From positions 2,409,060 through 2,473,059 of the forward strand of contig JAJEKV010000058.1 in NCBI GenBank assembly GCA_021234155.1: DNA of 64,000 bases, read 5' to 3'. Within the stretch, counting starts at the first letter, position 1, and each line of letters opens with the position of its first letter. The translations under genes were made by a program, and so were the position numbers. Positions 20,045 through 32,246 of the stretch are shown here, piece after piece. Origin of the DNA: Isoetes taiwanensis (Eukaryota; Streptophyta; Lycopodiopsida; Isoetales; Isoetaceae). The notes under the pieces were generated by a model. That model saw only the letters and a list, made by a program, of their open reading frames with translations, had not been told where the DNA came from and ran no database searches.

Positions 20045-21179
20045 ATACTTTGCTTATGATTACGTTCTCTCTTTCTGTTCTCCTGTGTGTCTGGGGTTAA
20101 GGGTGGGTAGAGACCTGAAAGCTTCCTAGAAGTAGATATATCTCTAACTAGAACCCTTAAGACCCAGTAATTGCGGCATGTGAACAAGTGCCCACCTGCT
20201 GTGGAGGCTATGATGTGACTGAGCACCAGATAAGGGGTATTGTGGTGAAGTGGGGGCGGAGCCTTGCTGAGCACGGCTACTGGAGCTCCTACAATATGCT
20301 AGGCTTATAGTTGATCCTCGCATTGGGGCCGGGTATGGGTCTGACACTTCCTGGGTCGCATGATACGTGCCTATATGGACGTCCTGGGCTCGATGGGTGC
20401 GCCGAGATGGCCCATGGATTTTGGAGGGTTAAAGCCAGGTACGGATGCGTGTGCACCGAGGTGGCATGTATCCTCTAGCACACCCAGGGATCCATTGTGC
20501 CCGTGAAGGGGACGCCTCCCTAACTTGCTTCATCGGACCGGGGAGATATAACCCAGGGTAGTCTCATAGGGTGAGTCCATGAGATTGCGTCTCCGGAAGG
20601 CTACAGTCACACCATAGCATGTTTCAACCTATTTGCAAAGTAGGAGGGGCGGATGGAATGGACTACCCTAGCCATTGTTCTATGCCAGCTAATGCCATGT
20701 TATATCTCTGTCTGCTGTTACCTTGAGGCCTTGACCATCAGTCGACCCCCTAGGACCTCCACTTAGTTTCACCCAAGCTTCATCCTGGTCATGGATAGAT
20801 CACCCAGGTTCGGGTCCATAAGCAGTAACAATTGCCCTAGGAAGACTCGCTCCGATGCCCATACATATGGTGTATTATTTATGTTATCTTGTACTTGTGT
20901 TGCCATGTATATGATGATGATGGATGGACCACCCTTCGTGGTAGTATATTATTTTGAGCATGATTGCTATGTGCTGACATGTACATACGCTTCCGCTCTA
21001 TAGGATTCCCATAGAGGACGTGGGCGAATGACACCTGCGTATTCCTCACCCAGACACTTGGCCAGCCCAAGAGGTCCGAGTTAAATGGAGGGCCTTTCCA
21101 TGGCAATGTAGTCGTCATGGGAGGGGAATTCCCCGTATTTGTACGATGGGAGCATTGTATAGATTCTGGAAGCGTCACA
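20045..21179 (+). mobile_element. 3' LTR of element D, right portion
   Basis: This continues the LTR left off at 2932 and ends GGAAGCGTCACA, which mirrors its start TGTGACG. It contains no long ORF. A diverged relative is seen at 44500-44800. Confidence 0.82.
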
Positions 21180-21928
21180 AAAAGTGGCCCAATTTAGGTC
21201 AAATCTGTAGCCCACTCCATTACAAAACCCCTGCCAGTTCTTGAGATAAATATTATGATATTGCTCCGTTATGCAACAGCAAGGAGTAGTAACTTATAAG
21301 AGTTTGAAGAATTTAAATACAAGATAAGAACGAAGAGATTTTAATCCAGAATTAGAGGATTCAACTGGTTCAAACGCGAAACCATATGAAAAAGTTTGTA
21401 TCTTGGTACTGACAAGAAGCAAAAAATACACAGAAATAGATAACTAAAATAAAACTAACTTTATCTCTTTATAAGTGGTTGCCGACTTTTCCTTTGTCTA
21501 CCATAGCCAGAGTTCACAAGCTAAAGAGTTGTTTATGTGACATAAAAATAAATGACCAGATGAGAATTCTGAATTTCCTAGGTAGAATAAAAATAGATGA
21601 CGTGGCATGGCAGGTGGATAGGCTAGAATGGCAAGAATTGTTGTAGCGGTGTTAAAAACCTTAATTAATTAATAAAAAAACTAATCTGAACATATATAAT
21701 TATTAAAGGGGCGATTCTTTGGCATATTCTTCGTCATAGACGCACTCATCTCAACCATCCTTCAAGTTAAAATTGGGAATGCTAGACCAGTTTCCATTCC
21801 CCTATAATATAGAAGTTGAGAAGGCATTTCATGGTTCGATTGAGCTTCGCTGAGATTCGGCCTGTTATAGATGAGCTTCATACAAATCTGGGAGTTTAAA
21901 CTTGCAATTTAGAAATTATAGAAGCTTT
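21180..21928. other. Intergenic, nothing recognised
   Basis: AT-rich DNA after the end of element D. No ORF with recognisable content, no clear repeat. Confidence 0.5.
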
Positions 21929-22226
21929 ATGGCCAATTCCGGCCTGGAGAGCAAGCATACCTCGATTTGAGATGAAACAGGCCTGTGGGCAAGCATGCAA
22001 GGCCGATAATGCATGTTTAGCTCCTTATATGGCCAAATCAAGCCTGTGTAGGGCACGCATCCCGCAATTTGAGATGAATCATGCCTGTGTGCGAGCATGC
22101 AAGGTCGATAATGGATGCTTAGCTCCTTATATGGCCAAATTCGCCCTGTGCAAAGCAAGCATGCCTCGATTTGAGGTGGACCAGGCCTGTGAGCAAGCAT
22201 GCAGGCCGGTAATATACGTTTAGCTC
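21929..22226 (+). repeat. 102-bp tandem repeat, three units, Cys-rich when translated
   Basis: Units start at ATGGCCAA at 21929, 22029 and 22131 (100 and 102 bp apart). From 21972 to 22223 one frame stays open through units 1-3 and gives a 34-residue repeat with the core QACKADNACLAPYMAK and four or five cysteines per unit. Unit 1 has lost two bases in its first part, so the frame enters there. I recognise no known family. It may be a real small Cys-rich protein or only a minisatellite. Confidence 0.6.
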
Positions 22227-23937
22227 TGGATCTGAAGCAGGGATAGCAGAGACAGTCAACCTAACCATAACAGTTTACCAGTTGTTTACTTGCAACGCAG
22301 AACCATCATCCCAACTTCTATTCTGTGATGTAGGCGAGGGACACTATCGTTATTCCAGATAGAAATGTCAATCCAAGTTGTATTGTTGTTTACTTTTTCA
22401 ACCAATTATTACCACATATATTCAAAAAAATGTGGATGTTTAGATGTTGTCACTTTTCTTCACAATATAGGGTATCATTCATAACCCTAATCTGCGCCAT
22501 ATTTACCAATTTATTGAGGTAGACATTGGCCTAAACGTATCTCATATGTTTCTAGCTTTTGATATCATAGAGTATATGATCGGAATTTCTTTTCTGTTTT
22601 GTGCATCAAAAGCTGGTCTACAAAGCCTTCTGGTTGGGCAAAGCCAGCTGTGATTTGGCTTATGTGCTCTATAGTGATTCTGCTAAGCGTAACTCTGCAT
22701 CAGTCTTAGAGGTTTGCTATGGAACCATCAGAAAGTGTTTATTGCCATTGTCTCCCTTATGCATACAATGCTTTCTTTTGAGGAAGCTGAGATTGATTCT
22801 AAAGTAATTTTTCAACCAAATGTGGATCACTCTATACCAACTCGATCTATATGGATCGGAGTCTTCAATACAAACCAGTTTAATCTTGGCACCCACTCTT
22901 TAATAGATTGGACTCAGGAGCAGCAAACTTTATGGAAATAAGGTTTTATCTCAAACATATGATAGTTAATATATGTATTAATTTTGAAAAGATGAGATGG
23001 CCATGGCCTTTTCAGAACAAAATACTATCATATGCATGCTGCCATAGCCCATTTTTTATTCACATTCCTTTGGGACATATTTGACTTTACTATCATCAAA
23101 CCCCATCAAACATGCTGTTATGGCAATACTCTAATTTTGCTATGCTACTGCCTCCATTTCCAAGGCTGACATAAACTTATCTATGACATTTGTTATGAAC
23201 ATGCCACATTTATTAGTATAATTTTGCCTACATAGTTGTCATAACTTGACCTACGTATTTCTGTTGCAGTTTTTGATTTATGACATGCTAAGATACAAAT
23301 GTAAGATTTTAATTGAGCTTGACTCTTATTACATTTTGAACAGAGCACGATGAAGGGTGGTACACCGTGGTGTTCCATTGCTTACCTGTTGGCCCTTTCG
23401 TTGTTACCCTCTTTAGGCTAACCAATGTTTGTTTAGCAGCAGGTAACTGGAATATGGTGAAACTACTTCTTTGAGAAATCAGCTTCTCAAGATAAAGTTT
23501 ATCAAGTTCAGTCTTCCAATTTCTACACTTGTAAATACTCGCATCCACTAGTAAGACATATGCTAAAACAGTGTTTTTAAATGTTGAACAAAGTTCGTAT
23601 TTTTAATGTCATTGGCATTGGTTGGACATTTCTAGAAGGAAGGCTTATGGTGGCTTTGGCACATGCCACAAACATGGATTCAATACATTGTATATGAAGG
23701 ATGAAAACTTTCCCTTTTAGATTGTGTCTATTAAATGGCTATTGTTTTCTACATTTTCTAATTCTTCTCGATTTGAAAAGATGTCTTGTAAGTTGCATTT
23801 GCAAGCAATTGAGTGTTGCTGACATCTCTGCATTGTACATCTATTATGGAAGAAACCATTTTGGGTTATATCTAAAGATATATGACTATTTAAGATGTAA
23901 TCAAGTCTAGGCTAAAATGAAAAGGCATCTGTTTTTG
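22227..23937. other. Intergenic, nothing recognised
   Basis: AT-rich, only short ORFs without recognisable motifs. No tRNA or rRNA seen. Confidence 0.5.
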
Positions 23938-24110
23938 GGTTGCCCCTAGGGGGGCAAACCCTTGTTTATGTGGGTTTTTGGCATATCCTAGGTATATGCT
24001 AGAATATCCTAGGTATATGTTCTTGGCGACCGCTCCAAACCCCCTCGCTTCCCCTCGTAAACTCTCTACAGATGTAAAGAACTCCACGCCTCATTGCAAC
24101 CGTAACCGGG
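23935..24110. repeat. Dispersed repeat, copy 1 (uninterrupted)
   Basis: It opens with a near-palindrome GGGTTGCCCCTAGGGGGGCA (23938-) and continues TGTGGGTTT.TGGCATAT with ATATCCTAGGTATATG motifs. The same order is found at 37264 and 37622-37730, where another element splits it. Class unknown. Confidence 0.65.
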
Positions 24111-24249
24111 CAAGGCGGGATCGCCATCGAGATCGAAAAGCGATATGGAAGCGGCTCTTATTGGCAATTGCCTTCTTTTGGAACCGGTTAACCGCACCGC
24201 CAAGCATTAGAGCTGCGAGGTCCACGGCACTTCGCACTTGATTTCTTTT

Positions 24250-26280
24250 TCAAGTCCGAAGAACAAATGGTGAATTAAATGGCCTGATTAGGTAACAAAA
24301 TGTCAGCCAAGATATCGGGTAATTATTCTTGTGTTTGTATTTTGATCTTGTCATCTATGGCAAATCATAAGATCAGCAATTTGTTTGATACCAACCAGGA
24401 TGCCTCTACCATGTGAAGGAAGAAGCAAAGTGGATCCCACCGGTATGTAGGCGAGGCAAATGTTTTTTTCTTTTGTCGGGCTTGAAGTTTTTGGTGCCGA
24501 TAGCTTGTTGATCGTGCTTTCGGAGATTTAATTTTTCTTCTTGGATTATCTTAGCCAAACGAGAGGAGCATTTTTTCAGAAGCCGAGATCCATCATTCTC
24601 CAAGTAAGCAAGCATTTTTTTTTTTTTCTCGGTTTCCTCGGTGTTGTTCTAAGGAAAGCAACAGCCCGCTACCGATGGGGCTTTGGTTGGCTTATATGGC
24701 GTTTGTTAGTCGTCATGCATTCGGCCAGAAGTTTAGCCCTATTTTAGGTAACCAGACTTAGCATGCATGCCGGCAACGATTGTGCATGTGTGTTTGAAGA
24801 TTTTAGGAATCATTAAACTACTTATGAACTCAATTTGATCTAGATCAACATTTATTGGGAGCTCCCGGCAGCCGTAATTAAGATTTTTGAGTCTTAGATA
24901 TGGTGCGCTTTTTGTTTGTTGGGCTATACCTCCCAAGAGTGCAAGCTTTTCGTCATGCATCTTGTCACCTTATCCATGCTCCTATCCTTGTGCGTTTGTG
25001 TAACATGTTTTTGTCCATGTGGAATTCACAAGTGATTGATATATCCCAGTAGAAACCAAGGCAATCTCGAGAGATTGTTGGAGGATGTCTCCGTGGCAAA
25101 GATTGAGATGGCCACAAAATTTAAAAACGAACAAGGAGTAAGCAAAGCAAAGGAAGTTAATTTTGGTAACCAAGCATTCTAAAGGATGTGGAGCGTTCAT
25201 ATCTCAAATCCAATACCGCACGAGTTGGCGTTATACGCAAAGACAAGGTCGGATGCTACAGGCCAATGTTTCTAACGATCATATGCGCAACAAAGGCAGG
25301 AGTAGTTGGAAGGGTAGATAATCTGATTGCAACAAACTCCATTTTAGAGCCTACACCATCGGCAAAAAAATTGTACATACACCACCGCTAGGGTTCCATT
25401 TCAAAGACAAGGTCATGCACCCGTTGTTGGTGTATTCAATTGCAATGTGCCAATTGCTTAAAATGGAGAGTAGTGCCCACTAAAGAGCAAGAGCAATACG
25501 AAGCAATCAACAATGCAACTTAATATGCCCCTGGGTATGTGAGGATGGGCGTAGTTGGCGGCCCGATCTTTCATGTGATGAAGAGCCTGACTTGTCCCAA
25601 AACTCTATGCCTGCAATTTGGGCAATGGACAAAGCGAGTATTCCATGCACACCTCCAGGTTGGGAAAGGAAGCTCGTTATTCGAAGTGAGGGCTGCTCAA
25701 AGTTCAGTGACATGTATGTAGTTGCATATCTTATTTAGCCTGTAGGTTGGACTTTTGACTAATTCTTTATGGTATGTTAGTTATTACATATCACCATGTG
25801 GAAAGAAGTTACGCTCAATGGTGGAAGTCCAGAGCTAATAGTATAAATGCTGCTGAAGTTTGAATTAGCGAGAGAACTATATATTCCAGCTTTACACTTT
25901 TGTATTTGTATAGATTCACATTCCAGAAATCTAATGATTGACAATATTTTGTTTACCCTTTTGTTTAGGACTTTGCTGCCCAATCTCGACACTTCCAAAA
26001 GGTACTTTTATTGTTATATATATGTCTGGCATCATTTGCAATTCTCCTGTTCTGCTTGACTGCTGTAGAAGTTTCTGACAAGGAAGGTGATTTGCGTGGT
26101 ATGATGAGTCTGTGGGATGCCTGGGATCCTGTGCAATGTTGTGTTCATCAAAAATAAGGTGCTAGGGTTGCCCTATTTTCTCAGTTGCGAGCGCCACTTA
26201 ACGTTATGGGTTCGCTAGTTTTTTCAACTCAATTACGTGAGCATGAATCTGCTGGTTAGTGCATTTCCAGTATCATCTAA
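24250..26280. other. Intergenic, nothing recognised
   Basis: No supported gene. Short ORFs here have no domain signal. Confidence 0.5.
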
Positions 26281-26283
26281 TCT

Positions 26284-27426
26284 GTGGGCATGACGATAAC
26301 TATTACCCAGGAGCAAATTGCAAAATCCACAGGATTTTGTAATAGTCTCCAACATGTGAGAGTAATCCGTAGGAGTGGTCGACTTAAAGAGGCAGTTTGC
26401 ATTCTGAAACTTATGGATGGAAATAGTAATGCCTACTTCGAGGCTTGCATCTACATATTGGAAAGCTGCATCAGCAAGAAAGCTTTTGGCCAAGGAAAGC
26501 AGGTGCATGCCATGTGGTCCCTAGCGTCTTTGCTTGGAATAAAGTCATTGATTTTTATGTTAAATTTGATGGCTTAAACAATGCCCAAGAAGTTTTTGAT
26601 AAAATGCCAATACGAGATGTGTTCACATGGACTAGAATGATTGCAGGATATGCTGAAAAGGGACTCATTCAAGCATCCTTGGATTGTTTTAAGCAAATGC
26701 ATTTGGATGCTGTTAAACCTGATAAAGTAACGTTTGTTACTGTCTTGAGTGCATGTTCATGCTATTCCACTCTAGCTTATGGCAAACAATGCCATGCTCA
26801 TGTACTTCAAGCTAATTATGAAGCGGATGTGGTTGTGGGCGTATTAATCGTTAACATGTATGCTAAACATGGCGGGGTAAGTAGTTCTTGCATGGTGTTT
26901 GATAGGCTGCCCAAAAGGAACGTTGTTTCATGGAGTGCAATGATTGCGGGTTATGCTCGTAACAAAAGTTGTCTCCGCAGCCATGCAAACTTTTCAAGGA
27001 TATCCAACAAGACGGGATAAAGCCTAATAAAGTCACCTTTGTCAATCTTTTAAGTGTTACTAGCTTAACCTTGCAACATGGAAAGTGGATCCACAACAAC
27101 CTCTTGCAAGATCAGAATGAAGCAGATGTCTTCAAAGGAAGTAATCTTGTTTCTATGTATGTTCGATGCGGGAGCACATGGGATGCCTATCAAGTATTTC
27201 ACACAATGCCATCACGTAGTGTGGTGTCTTGGAATGTGATGATTGCAGGCTATCTTCAACATGGGTATGTGGATCAAGCTCGGTGTTTTTTGAACAAATG
27301 CAAGCAGATAATATGAAACCTGATAAGGTGACATTTGTTAGTGTCTTCTGTACATGTGGAAAACTGAAAATACTTATTCTAGGGAAGCTAATACATGCTG
27401 ATTTTCTGAAATCTGGGCATTTTTGA
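26284..27426 (+). pseudogene. PPR protein relic (PLS class)
   Basis: A pentatricopeptide-repeat gene, normally an organelle RNA-binding protein. Motifs run through four reading pieces: VRVIRRSGRLKEAVCILKLM then GKQVHA (26330-26510), VFDKMPIRDVFTWTRMIAGYAEKGL and KPDKVTFVTVLSACS, AYGKQCHAHV (to about 26950), DGIKPNKVTFVNLLSV and MPSRSVVSWNVMIAGYLQHG (26969-27316), then MKPDKVTFVSVF to 27426. At least three frameshifts lie near 26520, 26955 and 27290. No E or DYW domain follows, so it is truncated as well as broken. Alternating P, L and S repeat lengths support the PLS class. Confidence 0.9.
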
Positions 27427-27429
27427 TGT

Positions 27430-27960
27430 CTTTGGGCAAAGCTGAACAAAGGGACTGCGAAGATTTTGAGTTCTGTTTATTAGCTCACCTTGGTTTTATA
27501 GCACAAAAATAATATACATGCATCTTTCCGGTGCATAAATTTTATATTTGGTTAGGAAGATTGACAATTCTGCTTATGTTGATCTGCTTGTGCATGCATG
27601 GAAGAAGCTTTATGTGCTTTAGCAATTTAAATTATTTCTTACATTTTTATTACGTGAAAAGACGTCTATGACTGGTATATACAGAAACTGAAGGTATTTC
27701 AATGCCTCATCTGCTAGAGGTGTGCAAGCTGCTGTTGATATTTGGGAAGCCATTGTTTCTACTTTTGGGGTTTAATATTAAGAAGGATATACAGAACACG
27801 CGTGTATATTTTTTAAGTCATTTCATGTTTTAAGTACCTTCTCTTTTGAATAGAAAATAGGGAAGGAATGTATTGTCCAATGCATCTTTTGTTGCCCGCA
27901 TCTCTGATCACCTGTTATAAATTTGCTAGGGAGTCAACTCTTTAAACTTGCTTTATGTAA
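27430..27960. other. Intergenic, nothing recognised
   Basis: AT-rich spacer between two gene relics. Confidence 0.5.
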
Positions 27961-27964
27961 TGTG

Positions 27965-28484
27965 CAGGAGCTGACATAAAACTTTGGCTAGTAGCTGATG
28001 GGAACTGCATTGATACAATTGATAATGAATCGGTTGAAGAATACCATGGTGGCTTTGTCGCCGATGGTCGCTTTTATAGCCGCCGCCGCTTTTAATGGAT
28101 TTCTATCTGCAGAGTGCTGTGACATGGCTTTGTTTCACATCGGATTCAAAGCGCATCATTACTGCATCTAAGGATGGTTCAATCGTAATATGGAATATAA
28201 ATGGTTAGAAGATTTGAAATTGACGAACTTTATATTCCGCTTTCACGCTTTACTTACAAATGGGTCATGTAATTTTAGTCGTACCACCTCGATGAAGATC
28301 CAAAATGTTTGAAGTCATTTCCTATACCACCTTATGATGAGAAAGGAGAAATTAGGCACTACGATATGATTGCACTCTCTCCGGACAACAAGCTTCTTGC
28401 TGCGACACATGGTTCAAATCCCTACAAATTGGTTAAATATTGAAACCGAGAGTCATTAAATACAAAGATCGAATGCACATGATG
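27965..28484 (+). pseudogene. TBL2-like WD40 gene relic
   Basis: Three exon-like blocks fit a plant transducin beta-like 2 WD40 protein. Block 1 (27966-28093) reads GADIKLWLVADGNCIDTID and VADGR, then a one-base insertion corrupts the FIAAAAF end. Block 2 (28113-28200) reads AVTWLCFTSDSKRIITASKD and GSIVIWNIN. After an intron-like gap, block 3 (28277-28484) reads RYHLDEDPKCLKSFPIPPYD and YDMIALSPDNKLLAATHGS, ending AHDG before a GTAATT donor. Block 3 has a frameshift at SNP. The family call rests on the RYHLDEDPK and ALSPD..LLAATHGS motifs. The upstream and downstream exons are missing. Confidence 0.68.
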
Positions 28485-28489
28485 GTAAT

Positions 28490-30640
28490 TTCCTTCTCGC
28501 ATTCTTAACTTCTATCTTTAACCACAAGCTATGGCGAGAGCCTCTCTAAGGTTCTTGAAGGCATTGAAGTAATCTGTTGCATGTCTTATTCACGCCGATA
28601 GCATGTCCGCAAAATCTGAATTATTCCCCATCTTTGCAGTACCGATAATCATGAAGGGGCAACATATTTAGAATCATTTTCACGTCACATGTGTTTTTGT
28701 GTCTTCTTTGAAGGTGGTCGCTCAAGCAACGAGAAAACATAAACTATCACCGACCTTTCTATATCCTCTTAACTTTATAGAGAAAATTATTTGTGTACCT
28801 CTAAAATTAAGTGGGTGCTTGATTAAATCTTGCAGTCCATTGTACAGAGCATGTGCTGAGCATCTGGAGAATACAAAATGAGGTCTCTTATTTTCTGTTT
28901 CATTTTGCTTCTGTATTTTTCTTCCATAACAATTGGTCAGGTTTAAGCCAAAATTGGTCACTGCAAAAATGGTCTCACGCAAAATGCTCCCCTCGATGCA
29001 CAATAAGACAAGCACAAGCATAAGCAAGACAAGCACATCTTTTCGAAAGTTGCACATGCAAAGCTAACATCAAGGTTTTCTCAGAAATAGGTAAATTTTC
29101 CATCATGTATGTCTATTTTGAAGTCGTCCAATTGATTCATCTTGCTGCCTTGTGGCGTGACGTTAAAATCTCTTCTTCTTCTTCTTTTACATCTATAGCT
29201 CATTATAAACCTGTAAATATGATTGGGTGCATTTTTCTTTGGTGTTAAAATTCAAAATATTGGCACAACATGGACGATTCTTCTAAACCCATTCAATCTA
29301 GATTGGCATCTGTTTGATTGAACTGGTCTATGTACATAGCAAGGCATGGTTTGCTTGGCCTATGTTTAAACCTTTTTGTCATTCATATGGGGTAGACTAT
29401 GTAATATTTTATTCATCAACTTTACAAGTAGAAATGTTTTTCTAATTCTCAACAAGAATAAACAGATGTACAATAAAGCTTTTTTCTAATGCTCAAACTA
29501 ATGGTAAGTCATCTGATTTTGAGTTTCATATTTGTGGCAACCCACTCAACAAGATAGAAATTAACTTACAAGAAAAGCCCTTCCATTAGACGACACCAAG
29601 TGTACATGTCTCTTTGAGACGAGAAAGATTTGGAAAAGTTAAAATAGAAAGCGTGAACAAGGGACGAATGTTGTAGAGTGAGTTTTTTCAAGTTCAACGA
29701 GGAATTTTTTGCTCAACTTTTGTTTTTCTCTTTTTGAATGATTTAAGGCTATTCAACATTGAGAGGCATCAACAAAGTTCATTGTACACTGGGCCATGGG
29801 AGTCATTTGTATTTAAATGTTTGCATGGTGCAACATAAAGGACTCCAATTCAAGCAGTAGATCAAGCATTTCATCATTCATAAAAATGGTATCGGGCTAT
29901 GGAAGCCATTTGGCATTACAATGTCTGAGTTTGCATGGTAGAGGATAAAGGACTCTAGATCAGACATTAGATTAGGCATTCCATGCTCAAAAAATGAATA
30001 TAATGTTTTAATGTTTCCAAAGCCATGCACAGTGCGCATAGGCATAGATGTGTAAGAAGCTGGTTAGACTTTAACAAATATAGTTATCAAATTTGACATA
30101 GGGTGAAAATTGTGAAGGTGACCTGAAGCTCATTTATGTTGTCTTCAAATATAGCAAAGGTTAATCTACTAAGACATGTGTAGTCATGCATTGAAGTACA
30201 TTGAAGTACACAGAACTTGTAAATGGGCATATAGCAAAGCTGTTCACAAAAATGCATTTGTAAAAAATACACAACCCTCTCAACAAGAAATGAATGAGAT
30301 TTTAGTGGCTATGGCTATCTAGGACAACGTTGGAAGCCATTACTTCTTAACATTGAAAGTGTTGTTGATTGCCTCAAGAACTTAATCTTTTATTATATAA
30401 GTATATCAAATCAAATTAGCAACCTTGTCCATATATGTCGCATATATGTCGCATGCAGTGGTGGTGAAATTTTTTGGGTTCCCAAAGGACTGCATTATTT
30501 GAAGGGTATAGATGGTGACGCAACAGAGGAGAAATTCAGATGGTGGGGCAACAAAAGGTACAGATTGTCGGCATGTGCTTCATTCATCTTCTCTCGCAAA
30601 CTATAATTTGCTTCTACTCATCCAATTTAACAAACTCATG
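28490..30640. other. Intergenic, with one SINE remnant
   Basis: No gene recognised. The only labelled item is the SINE tail at 29144-29195. Confidence 0.5.
29144..29195 (+). mobile_element. SINE 3'-end remnant
   Basis: GCTGCCTTGTGGCGTGACGT and TAAAATC, followed by (TTC)n, match the 3' end of the SINE at 1090-1125 with a different tail. The tRNA-like head is absent, so this is a 5'-truncated copy. Confidence 0.6.
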
Positions 30641-30644
30641 GTTT

Positions 30645-31015
30645 AAAGTACTCTATTGTCTAAAAGTACCAATTTCAATAAAATGTCAAAACATAACTTT
30701 CAACTACGATTTAAGCCAGTTCACAAAACATGTACATCCATTCCCATCTTAGTTCCATACCAAGCCCCAAACACCAATACCTTGCGCTCAAATCCCAAAG
30801 TCCATATGTCCAACTACATCCTACTCCAACAACACCTCAACACCTAAGCAGAACTTAGTAATGCAAATGCGTACCATCGCCTTCACAAAATGTCAATGTC
30901 TTAAAATAGCAATTTTGATTCAAACACTCTATTGTCTACAACTACAATTTAAGCCACTTCACTCTCCGGCCATGGAGGGCAATCCTCCGTGCGCAGCACC
31001 TTGTTTTTTTAAGAC
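30645..31015 (+). repeat. Dispersed repeat, second family
   Basis: Two related stretches (30645-30725 and 30885-31010) share ACTCTATTGTCTA, AAAATGTCAA and ACTACRATTTAAGCCA. The end CACTCTCCGGCCATGGAGGG is shared with 43684-43825. No coding content seen. Confidence 0.6.
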
Positions 31016-31209
31016 TGCTAATTGGTTTGAAATGGTTTTTGCAAAAGCCTATGGAAGGTAGAAGTCTATTTGTACATATTTTAAAAGTTCCCCCCTTCCC
31101 GCCCCCTTTTTTTATAGAGATCCTGAAACATATTTGCAAGACGCATGAGGGTGGCACAAGGAATGGAACAATGGGAATGAAACATGGTATACCTAGCATG
31201 CATACAAGT

Positions 31210-32000
31210 TAGCATATTTCGTGTTTGTTCATCTGACCTCAGGCATCATATGCAATTCCTCACTTGTCTAATATAGGTAATAAAATAAATCTCGCACCCC
31301 ATAGTGGCCCTAAGAAATGAACTACGACATCATGCATACACGAGTGTTAGGAAAGAGAAATGTTCACAGTGGCATTGGCCGTCGCAATAAATTTCTTCTA
31401 TATTTATATATGGAGAAATTTAGAAGTAGTTTGTAAATGCTAGAATCTGTATGTTTATAGTATTTAGAAGGTTCACTATTAAACAAAAAAGATCCAACAC
31501 GAGACTACAACAAAACAAATAATATGCGAACACAACCTCGCTCGCAGGCTTTTCAGCAAGCAAAGCTGGTCTTCCTTCAAGGCCATATATTTAAACAGAT
31601 GCACTGATGGAATTGCAGACATGTGACTGATAAGGGGGGTTTTCCGTGGAGCCTGAAATGGTCATCTGAAGGAAGGTTTCTGGGTGCCGATGGATTAGCA
31701 GACCTGAAGGTATTTTTCTGCAAATCTGAGCCGACTGATGCACGAGGAAAAAACTGAGCCGACAGATCAAATTCAGGGCCAAGACCTGAGCGCCAACTAG
31801 TAGGGATGACCTGAGTGCCAAGTAATAGGGCCCCTAACGCAGGCCTTTATGGGCCATGTGCTCACCAAATTAATTTCAGTGATGTGGCCTCGTTAGAGCA
31901 TGACACGTCCCTAGACCATTGGTATGGCGTCGGCTATGCGCTGGCCTATTACGCACATCATATGCGCGAAGTTCAATCTAGCTTGCACGCAGATTGATCA
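31210..32000. other. Upstream region of LAZ1-like gene
   Basis: No ORF with recognisable content. It should contain the promoter of the gene at 32247, but I see no convincing TATA box. Confidence 0.4.
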
Positions 32001-32009
32001 TCTCGAATG

Positions 32010-32139
32010 GTAGGTAATCTAACATCTACGATTGCATTCCTCGAAAATATTTTTTTCATAGTTTTCATCAGCTTTTGCATCTCTCTGAATCCTTGCAAAA
32101 CTTATTATGATTGTCTTTGTATTTTTTTTTTTTCTGTAG
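32010..32139 (+). other. Possible 5'-UTR intron of LAZ1-like gene
   Basis: GAATG/GTAGGTAAT at 32005-32018 fits a splice donor. A pyrimidine run ending CTGTAG at 32139 fits an acceptor. The ATG of the gene lies 108 bases later. This is inferred from splice-site patterns only. Confidence 0.4.
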
Positions 32140-32246
32140 GTATCATGCCTACGTCCATAAATTTTACTCTGGAGGACTTGATTTATAATGTTTGAATTGA
32201 ATTTGGAGCTTCTCATCTAATTTCTGAAGAGAGTTTGTAGACAAAT

